A stretch of DNA of 64,000 nt from assembly GCA_022578965.1 (NCBI GenBank), contig MU400598.1, forward strand, positions 62,001-126,000. Reading direction: 5' to 3'. Position 1 is the stretch's first letter. Each line of letters starts with the position of its first letter. The position numbers and the translations under genes are program-made. The notes beneath the pieces are model-generated. The model did no database searches. It was given only the letters and a program-made list of their open reading frames with translations, and was not told the origin of the DNA. Origin of the DNA: Xylaria sp. FL1777. Taxonomy: Eukaryota; Ascomycota; Sordariomycetes; Xylariales; Xylariaceae. Positions 56,607-64,000 of this stretch are shown here, piece after piece.

Positions 56607-58006
56607 ATGGCGTCTTCGTCGTCATCGTCGTCGTCGTCGTCTTCTTCTTCTTCCACCATGCCTGACCTCGCATCAGCCGGCAGCGTCGACAGCGACGCCG
56701 CTCCGAGCGCCCCTGATTCAGATGACGCTCGAACTCTCGACCCGCCCGAGCCCTCGTCCACGGGCACGGGTCTTCCCCCCAGCCCTGCCCCCGGCTCCGA
56801 CCCTTCTGCCAATACAAGGCGATGCTTCGTCTGCCTCGTCGATGAACCCGAGACTAGCCTGCCCGCGGACTGGGCGACGCCCTGTAGCTGCTCTCTGGAG
56901 GGACATCAGGAATGCCTGCTGGCCTGGGTCACGGACCTGGAGGCCCAGGCCAAAGACGTCGCCTGCCCTGTTTGCAAGTCGCCCATCCTCGTCACCGAGC
57001 GATACGACCCTGCCATACAGCTTAGCAATTTTCTAAACAACAAGTTCTCCAGATGGTCACCCCGGATCCTGCTGGGCTTCATCGCCTCCGGCGCTCTGGT
57101 TAGCAGTTCCTTCTATGGCGCTAAGGCGATATCCTGGTTTGCTGGGCCAGACGCCGTCGTGGCTTTCTTGTTAGCCGAGAACAAAGCCCCCTCTTACCTC
57201 GAGTTGATACACCGTCCTGGGTTTGATCGGCCAGTGAACATTGTACACTTCAGCATCCTTCCTCTAATTGCCCCGGCCCTTGTAATCAACCGAATGAACG
57301 TGGGCGACATAATCACACTACCCGCATCATTAGTGGTACGTTGCTATTCAGCGCTCGCCGCGCGAAGAGTGTCTCGTTAACGCTTTCGTAATAGTATGCT
57401 ACACTGTTCAACCACTCGGGCGAGTTCTTTACATGGCCACCGTCACCCGACCGCGTGATGGCGGTTTATCCAGCCCTCAAGGCTACATACTTCCACTTCC
57501 ATAGACTCCTCTCCGACAGCTTAGAAAGGTCTTGGGCGGCGCGGGCTCGCACGCTGAGTGTTGAGCATGGGTCGCAAGCAATCCATGAAATTGCCCCACC
57601 ACCTGAGCCTGCTCCAGCAATGAATATTTTGGATCTCGAGATCGACATCCAGATTGGCGAGGCGGATGACCACGCGCCGCAGAACAATGGCGGACATCGG
57701 AACAGGGCCGCCGATGCGGGTAGCCGGTCGCCGATCAATTTCATAGCCGGCGCGTTACTATGGCCAGGCGTGTGCTATGGAGTCGGCGAGCTAATGCGCC
57801 ATGCACTTCCGTCCCGTTTCATCACACGGCCCCCGGCCGGCCCGGTAACTGGGTTGTTGCAAGAGCGTTGGGGACGCAGTTTTATTGGAGGCTGTCTCTT
57901 CGTCGTGCTGAAGGATGCCTTCTTCCTTTACGTTAAGTACAAAAGGATGATGAATCACCCTTACAGAAGGATCAAGAACTCGGATAGACGCAATTTTCAC
58001 AACTAA
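56607..58006 (+). CDS. RING-CH (MARCH-like) membrane E3 ligase candidate
   Basis: Two exons: 56607-57335 and 57395-58006 (59-nt intron, GTACGT..AATAG); 446 aa. A poly-Ser N-terminus encoded by TCG/TCT/TCA repeats is followed by an acidic, Pro-rich stretch. The zinc domain is C73-X2-C76-X16-C93-X-C95-X4-H100-X2-C103-X16-C120-X2-C123, the C4HC3 order of RING-CH, with WATPCSCSLEGHQECLLAWV as its core. The C95-H100 gap is three residues shorter than in standard RING-CH domains. Hydrophobic segments follow: ILLGFIASGALVSSSFYGA, IVHFSILPLIAPALVI, INFIAGALLWPGVCYGVGEL and FIGGCLFVVLKDAFFLYV. The basic tail is KRMMNHPYRRIKNSDRR. By analogy it would ubiquitinate membrane proteins; substrates and organelle are unknown. 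Confidence 0.92.
56610..56654 (+). repeat. TCN trinucleotide repeat encoding poly-Ser
   Basis: A TCG/TCA/TCT tract inside the first exon of the RING-CH gene, giving about 14 consecutive serines. It is length-variable by nature. Confidence 0.9.
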
Positions 58007-58865
58007 CGGGCGTCGTTTGCAGCGTCTTATGACTGGTATCTTTATGACTTGTGTACGATATGTGATGGGATAGCCGGGCGTAAAGGCATTAGCTTCCGAA
58101 AATCACCCCCTAGGCACCTGTTCTGATGTGAAGCATGATGACCAAAGTTGGCTCTTGAAAATAGACCCCAATTTACCAGCCGGATTTATGCCACGCTCTT
58201 CGGCTGGAATGCCAGGACGTTTCTCATATCCGTTAAGTGGGTTGAATTAGCCTTTCAGTGCAACACTCTGTCTAGTTTCAAGGCATTGAATATGAACAGC
58301 CGTGGAACACAATATCAGATGACGTCACACATATGAGAGTGCTAAAATAGATCTGATAGCATGAATTTGATCATACTAATTATGCCTAGAATTATAGATA
58401 TCTATACTGCGTAGCACAACAGGAGACTGATGCTTTAATAACGGTAGCTGTATAGTATAATACCTCGTGGCATTAAAAATGATCGTTAATCGCATTTTCT
58501 GTTCATGCTATTCCTATATGTTAAGTGCTGATCTATCTACTGGAACATTGTTGTCAGATCCAGAACTTAGGTTCGGTCTCGTCGATTATCAAGTAAGTAA
58601 TGAATGTCTGTCCCTTACCCAATTACGACACCGGTACCTGCGTAGGTACATATGTAACATGGAATGGAGGTAACCTAGGTACCTACCTAGGTAGGTAGGA
58701 TAAAGTGTTACGATATACCGGTAGACTGACTACCTTACCGAGGCTTTCCCCATCTCCCCACGAATGCCAAGCTTTATGTAGCTCTGGGGTCAACAGTGTC
58801 GGACTACATTACAGTAACAGCGGAAGCTCATTCTATGCGCTACTCAGATTAGGTAGCCCTCAATA
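58007..58865. other. Intergenic between RING-CH and esterase genes
   Basis: AT-rich, no coding signal. TACCTAGGTA-type cluster at 58620-58700 with one exact copy at 58684-58693. Confidence 0.6.
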
Positions 58866-60228
58866 ATGAAGCCCTTTGAGGAGGCTGTAGAAGCCGCAAG
58901 TGCCTCGCAAGAGATTCCCGGCGCGGTTCTCTTAGCCACTGATAAATTCGGTAAGCTTTAGGTAGCTCTATCTAGTCACCCGTCCCGTGTCAGGGGATGC
59001 TCTTTGTCTGCTGTAAACACTAGATTGACGACTTCTCAGGGAAGTTTAACTATGGGAAAGCGTTCGGTAAACGATCCGTCCGCGCCGGCGCAGATCAGTC
59101 CCCCCTCCAGCTTGACTCTGTTATGTGGATTGCGTCGTGCACGAAGGTGGTGACGGCATTGGCAGCCCTCCAATGCTGTGAGAACGGCCTTTTAACACTC
59201 GATGAGCCTATCTACGATGTGCTCCCTGAGCTCCGAGCTTTACCGATAATCAGACGCTTCAATGTTGACGGTAGCCCTGTCCTAGAGCCACATTTGAAGC
59301 CCATCACATTACGCCATATGCTCAACCACTCTTCGGGTATCGCATACGACGAAACCCACCCGAAGTTGATGGCATGGCATAAATGGCACCGCACCTTGCC
59401 TAACCGCTCCAACGCCGTCGAAGGACGCTATAGCTACCCGCTTGTCTTCGAGCCTGGTGACTCCTGGTGCTATGGCGCAGGCGTGGATTGGGCTGGTGTC
59501 GCCGTCGAGCGCGTGAATGGGGGCATCAGCTTACAACGCTATTTCGAGGAGAACATCTTTCGTAAAGTCGGGGCACGCGACATTGTCTTTTCTAGTTATA
59601 TGTACACCAGACCCGATTTACAGGCTCGGGCCGTGGATATGAGCAAGCGAGACCCCAAGAATCCAAGTAGGGTCATCCGGAGCAACGCGCGACCGCAGCA
59701 CAACGAGAGGGGAGGGTGCTTTGGGGGTCTGGGACTGTTTGCCAGCCCTACGGACTACCTGAAGATCCTCAAGGGAATTCTCACAACTGACGGGGATCAG
59801 AAGTTGCTTAGCACGGAGGGCGTGGAGGAGTTTTTCAGGCCATGCCTCAGCGAGAAGGCCAAGGCAGCATTGAATGCACTTCTGACAGTGGAAGAATTTC
59901 GAGTAGGAATGGGGAACATCCCGGCCCCGGTGACTAAGAACTGGGCTTTAGGAGGCATTATAAACGAGGGGGACATTCCAGGCGGCAGAAAAGCCGGAAC
60001 AATGACTTGGACTGGCCTACCAAATTTGGCGTGGGTCGGTAACCCCCTCTCAGTCTTGGTACTACTTGCTGACTTGATCAAATTCAGTTCGTGGACAGAA
60101 AATCATCCCTGTGTGGACTTTACGCGGGACAGCTATATCCCCCAGGAGACGCCAAAGTTGGAGAGCTTTGTGGAATGTTCGAGCAGGGAATCTATGATAT
60201 ACACTCTACATTCTCACCTAGACTATGA
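58866..60228 (+). CDS. Beta-lactamase-fold serine esterase/transesterase (LovD-like)
   Basis: Three exons: 58866-58950, 59040-60034, 60088-60228; 406 aa. The second intron (53 nt, GTCGGT..TTCAG, CTGAC branch) is missed if the frame is simply read through to 60355. Splicing restores the family C-terminus FVDRKSSLCGLYAGQLYPPG, then DAKVGELCGMFEQGIYD. The nucleophile motif is Ser61-Cys-Thr-Lys64 (WIASCTK), the SxxK of class C beta-lactamases. The likely catalytic Tyr is Tyr173 in PGDSWCYGAGVDWAG. Other family pieces are LRHMLNHSSGIAYDE and GTMTWTGLPNLAW. No signal peptide is visible, so it is probably cytosolic. Relatives include LovD-type acyltransferases and EstB-type esterases. No polyketide synthase or other pathway gene is in this window, so the substrate is open. 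Confidence 0.92.
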
Positions 60229-61080
60229 CTCGGAGGGTTCTGCCGACCATCTTTTGGAGCATTCTATTCTAGATGAACAGATCATAGCATACGATCTACT
60301 AGTGCAGACCTCAAGGGCGCTCAATTCGAATAATGTTGACATACGGTCATTGTGACAAAATGGCATGTCTTGGCATAGTATTATTTGGGAACTAATGTTG
60401 ATAATGTATGGTGTTTTAGAATTATTATACTACTGCTTCACGACTGCACCCTGCGGCCAAATTTCGAATGAGTGACTTCAATCCGAATTCATATCAGAGC
60501 ATAGCTTCTCAAAGGCCAGAATCCGTCTGCTTGAAAGGGGTGTGTGGGCTACCAAGCTTGCCGCTCTAGGCATATGTTCATAAGCGGTGAAGTTCCCACT
60601 GACAGCCATCAAATATGGGATTGAAGAACTCGGTGTTCAAGTTTCATTCCATCTTATACCCTGCTTAGATTCTGAGCAGCAAATGTGCGAGACAGAAAAT
60701 AAACTTATCATACCTATACTTATAGTAGGCTGTTTCTAGATCTGGTTGCTTTTTATGATAAATCACTAAAATTGATTGGTTGATTTAACTATCTGAGTTA
60801 GCCAAAGCTGGACTGACTATGATAAGATAACGCTATCGATAAGAAATTTTGGCCGAGAGAGCTAGCAACCTTTGAACAAAAGAGTTAGCTGCAGCATCCC
60901 ACTTCATTACTACATCACCTATTACCTGTGTACTTTATGATCTCTCCAGAGCGGACGCGAGCTCTGAGATAATAAACGACAACGTGAGAGCGACGTATGC
61001 AACGAGTTCCAAGACCTCCCCTTACTACAACTCTCCTGACGTCGAGCCGAAAACCAGCTTGGGAAACAACATCACCGACC
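60229..61080. other. Intergenic between the esterase and L1-domain genes
   Basis: AT-rich, includes the esterase 3' region and the promoter of the L1-domain gene. An ATG at 60997 is in frame with the 61081 start and would add 28 residues. No further gene seen. Confidence 0.6.
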
Positions 61081-63118
61081 ATGGCGTCTTCCCAGGTCAC
61101 TCTCCGTAGTGATTCTGCTGCTTCGCTTCTTGAACCAGAGAAAACACTGCGCGCTTCGAAGGCGCTGGTATCGCATCTGAAGAGTGAGGCGGAGAAGAAA
61201 GCCGCGAACGCGTCGAAGAAAGAACTGCTCGCGGACGACGATGATGCCGGTTCTCTTGGAGAGACACCCGTATTCGTCACTTTCACCACCAAGCGCCATC
61301 TCACCGAATCACGCAATCTCAAGCGTGAGTATTCCAACTCTAAAACGCGGCCTCCGCCGGTGTCCGCCCAAGTTCTCGTTCGTTGACAATTGGTCCAGCC
61401 ACCAAAATCGCCACCCCATTTCCCATCGAGACCGATCCGGAGAAAGGAATATGTCTGATAGTCGCTGATGTTCGTCTCCAAACCTACAATGTGCTCGTTT
61501 CGGGGTTTGGATATGTTGCTGACCTTGCGAAGCCCCAACGTCATTACAAGAACCTCGTAGCAGATCCCGAGTTCCCAGCCGACCTTCGCAAGAATGTGTC
61601 GAGGATAATTGACTTCGGCAAACTTAAAAAGAAATACTCATCGTGTAATAATGCCTTTGCAGTTGACGCCTGACTATCTACTTACCTTTGATGTTGCAGA
61701 CGAGAAACAAAGGGCGTTATATGCTGAGCACGACATTTTTTGTAAGTAATGGCACATTGTTTATGGAGAAAGTTGAAGAAAGTTACTGATGGTTGATTGT
61801 TGAAGTGGGCGATACGTGAGTTCTGAGTCTCTCGTCATTGACGGCAAAACTGACAATATCAGGCGCATCATAAATCGTCTCCCGGGCTGTGAGTCTATAC
61901 TATTCCTTCTTGTTCGATCGTCCTTAAAGAAATGCGTCTTCCGCAGGTTTGCGCTGTCTGCTGACCTTTCGTCACACTTATAAAAATCGGCCTTCGGAAT
62001 AATTATTAACATCAGATATTATAGTATTAGGGAAGACATTCTATAAAAGTCAGAAGTACGTGTCTTATAAATTTACGGGCGATTCCGAGAGAAGACCGAC
62101 TCCCATAACCAATCTCCGACAAGAAACTCGCATAGCTTATATCTGTTTGTCTTGAATAGCATAACTAACACCTGTTTAGGAAGAGACCCATACCAATCGA
62201 GATCCAAGCTCATATACCCAAAGTACGTAACCAAATGGGAACTTGCCAGTTTGAATATAGGTTGATTAATCCCTATGAACAGTCCGCTGGCAAGCGCGTT
62301 AAACCTGCGAAAGGCGAAGTGAACTCGTGTACAGCAGTTCAACTAGCTGGAGAGATCAACCGAGCAGTGAGTGTCCCCTTATGGGAGTGGCGCTATACCG
62401 GACGCGAAACTGACTAGTCTGAAAAGGTAGCAGCAGCTCTTGTTAATCTGTCTCCTTCGACCAATCATGCTGTAAAGATTGGCTATGCTTCATGGAAGGC
62501 AGAAGAATTGGCTGCGAACGCAGACAAAGTTGTCTCTGTGGGTCCCTACTTCTAACTTTATGCTTGAGTATTACTAATTCGATGGCCAGATTATGGTTAA
62601 CAAACTCGTCCCTGGGGGACGAAAGAACGTTAGGGTACGTATATCACCACTCTGCCAGATTTGGCTGTAGTCAAATTACGATGCGGACTTTATTGAGATT
62701 TATGCTGTTGTAACCTTACTAACTCAAAATTCCGAACCAGAGTATCTACCTAAAAGGTGAGACCGAACTAACCTCTTGATATCTGCCTTTAGCTAATAGT
62801 TCCAAAGGTCCTGAGACAGTGGCTTTGCCTATCTACTTGACAGATGAGCTGTGGGTGGATAAAGAAAAGGATGTTGTCGGTGATGACTCTGAGGCGGCCA
62901 AAGCCTTGCTGGCAGGAGAGAAGGCAAACATCGGAAAGAAACGCAAGTCGTTAGAAGGCGCTACGGGAGAGACTGAGCCGGCGCCGAAGAAGTCTAAGAA
63001 GGCAAAGCCGGCCAAGGTACTGGAGAGCAACGATGACAAACTTGACAAGGAGATTGCGGATCGTAAGGCGGCCTTGAAGAAACAAAAGAAAGCTGCTAAG
63101 AAGGCCCTGAATGTATGA
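61081..63118 (+). CDS. Ribosomal L1-domain nucleolar protein (CIC1/RSL1D1 family), 13 exons
   Basis: Exons: 61081-61324, 61399-61469, 61533-61644, 61700-61741, 61806-61815, 61863-61888, 62025-62055, 62180-62222, 62283-62366, 62427-62537, 62590-62634, 62741-62756, 62808-63118; 381 aa. Twelve introns of 47-136 nt are all GT..AG with matching phases. The protein reads KALVSHLKSEAEKKAANASK, FVTFTTKRHLTESRNLKPTK, LIVADPQRHYKNLVADPEFP, ALYAEHDIFLGDTRIINRLP, LLGKTFYKSQKKRPIPI, VNLSPSTNHAVKIGYASW, then SIYLKGPETVALPIYLTDEL. This is the L1-fold pattern of Cic1/Utp30. The basic tail is typical of nucleolar proteins (PAPKKSKKAKPAK, AALKKQKKAAKKA). By family knowledge Cic1 works in 60S pre-ribosome assembly, near ITS2. 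Exons 5 (10 nt) and 12 (16 nt) are extremely short. Confidence 0.92.
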
Positions 63119-63478
63119 GGTGGCTGGGTGAAGCTTCTGTATCTAACCTGCAGCATGGTGGAGTTTGGAGTTTGACGAAACAGCAATGAGCTTGCAACCA
63201 TTTTACACAACTTAGACCACCTTAATATGGATTCTGCTTCCCGCTTCAATACGGAAAATTATTTAGTCAGATGGAGCTACCGCACTTGCTCATCAACGTC
63301 AGAATTTATCTTAATCCTAGAATCCAAATACGGCCGTTGAAGCAAGTAGGTCAGCAAGCCACTTGGTGCTATGCTCCAAAGCCCAATATCGGGGTTCCAC
63401 GTCACTACTGATGTTGGTATATCAAAAAAAGTAACAAACTCCAAAAACGCCCTACATATTCTGCTCATTGCAAAAGGT
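63119..63478. other. Short convergent intergenic region
   Basis: 360 bases between the stops of the L1-domain gene (+) and the thioesterase gene (-); expected to hold both 3' UTRs. Nothing else visible. Confidence 0.7.
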
Positions 63479-64000
63479 TTACAACTCGCCGACAATATCA
63501 GATTCCTTGGACGAGGTCTTGTAGGGGCCAAAGTACTCATTGAAGGCTTCGGTCAAGACTTCGTTGGAGAGCTGCATGTGTTCGCCGGGGGTGGTCTTGA
63601 ACTTCAGGCCGCCTTTCCTATCGAGGGCACGCAGGCCAATCCAATCCTCCTCGTATAGCTTGCGGGCGCGCAGCGGGGTGATCTCGTCGCCGTTGACATC
63701 CTCGAACCACCCCGTCTCCTTGGGGATCACGGTGGTGTCGTCCTCGAAGACATACAGCACGAGGTTCTCGAGGGCGGCGAGGTTGCGGGCGTAGGTCTCG
63801 TTCTTGACGGCCCGCTCGTTGTTGATGTCGGCGAGGAAGTTGGAGTACTCGAGGTAGCTGTCGAGGTCGGCGGGATCCCGGAAGTACTGGGCGGGCACGA
63901 GCCGCGACTGCACGAAGGACGTCCAGGTGTTGCCGTGGAGGAGAGCCATGGCCCCCCTGCACAGCCAGTCACTGCTCCCGCAGGCGCGGTAGTCGACGAT
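63479..64000 (-). CDS. Palmitoyl-protein thioesterase (PPT1 family), C-terminal part, cut by window end
   Basis: The frame is open from the window edge to the stop at 63479, so the true start lies beyond 64000; the ATG at 63949 is internal. The visible 173 residues read IVDYRACGSSDWLCRGAMAL, TWTSFVQSRLVPAQYFRDPA, LDSYLEYSNFLADINNER, NLAALENLVLYVFEDDTTVI, PKETGWFEDVNG, LYEEDWIGLRALDRKGGLKF and TPGEHMQLSNEVLTEAFNEY. These match the C-terminal half of lysosomal or vacuolar palmitoyl-protein thioesterases. The catalytic Asp is expected in the FEDDTTVIP region and the catalytic His in PGEHMQL. The nucleophilic Ser lies outside the window. The family removes palmitate from cysteines of proteins. 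Confidence 0.93.
   Translation of the reverse strand: MVDYRACGSSDWLCRGAMALLHGNTWTSFVQSRLVPAQYFRDPADLDSYLEYSNFLADINNERAVKNETYARNLAALENLVLYVFEDDTTVIPKETGWFEDVNGDEITPLRARKLYEEDWIGLRALDRKGGLKFKTTPGEHMQLSNEVLTEAFNEYFGPYKTSSKESDIVGEL

Noticed and set aside
60088..60355. Continuation of the esterase frame to 60355
   Set aside because: Read-through of an intron; the spliced frame ending at 60228 matches the family whereas the read-through tail does not.
1..64000. tRNA or rRNA genes, CRISPR arrays, bacterial-type operons or defence systems
   Set aside because: Scanning for TTCGANTC B-boxes with a matching A-box, for regularly spaced direct repeats and for bacterial gene families gave nothing convincing; the gene set is plainly fungal nuclear.

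Overview
This window is nuclear DNA from a filamentous ascomycete. The gene content points to Pezizomycotina and most likely Sordariomycetes. The species cannot be named from the sequence alone. The evidence is: 17 recognisable genes with short spliceosomal introns (mostly 47-180 nt, GT..CTRAC..YAG), fungal-type families (NPR3, SFT2, LARP/Sro9, DUF3824, fungal M28 aminopeptidase, LovD-like esterase), gene spacing of 1-6 kb, and many intergenic copies of the palindrome TACCTAGGTA. There are no operons, ribosome binding sites or CRISPR arrays, and I recognised no tRNA or rRNA genes.

Layout. 0-6.1 kb: CLF1 splicing factor (+), then a DUF3824 glycine-zipper/SR protein (-). 6.1-9.4 kb: intergenic, with one doubtful cysteine-containing reading frame. 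9.4-12.1 kb: a La-motif RNA-binding protein of the LARP1/Sro9 type (-). 12.1-16.7 kb: intergenic, with a (CT)33 microsatellite. 16.7-17.9 kb: SFT2 Golgi membrane protein (-). 17.9-24.1 kb: a 6 kb gap ending in a long leader for a bHLH factor (+, 24.1-25.7). 26.8-29.6 kb: NPR3, a SEACIT/GATOR1 subunit (-). 30.5-31.3 kb: a secreted cysteine-rich protein, probably GPI-anchored (-). 32.2-32.7 kb: COX19 (+). 33.4-36.1 kb: a fused succinyl-CoA-ligase-like protein (+), converging on an MCT-type MFS transporter (-, 36.4-38.6). 38.6-41.5 kb: an AT-leaning gap with a diverged inverted repeat and a (GA)n tract. 41.5-42.8 kb: mitochondrial ribosomal protein L2 (-). 44.8-46.4 kb: B-type cyclin (+). 46.4-51.5 kb: a gene-poor stretch with one doubtful small ORF. 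51.5-53.9 kb: secreted M28 aminopeptidase (+). 56.6-58.0 kb: RING-CH membrane protein (+). 58.9-60.2 kb: beta-lactamase-fold esterase (+). 61.1-63.1 kb: ribosomal L1-domain nucleolar protein with 13 exons (+). 63.5-64.0 kb: 3' part of palmitoyl-protein thioesterase (-, cut by the window end).

For 13 genes I joined exons by hand, using conserved protein sequence, GT/AG signals and reading-frame phase. Every join given is frame-consistent, but none has been tested against transcripts. Most genes are core housekeeping functions (splicing, translation, ribosome assembly, cell cycle, Golgi traffic, TORC1 signalling, respiratory-chain assembly). There is no biosynthetic cluster, defence island or intact transposon.

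I did not find a convincing new multi-gene system. The most unusual items are the fused succinyl-CoA-ligase-like protein, which appears to have lost the ATP-grasp core and carries an internal targeting-like sequence; the micro-exons (9, 10, 12, 16 and 19 nt); a stop-free in-frame 63-nt intron; a likely GC-AG intron; and the dense, strictly intergenic TACCTAGGTA palindromes.
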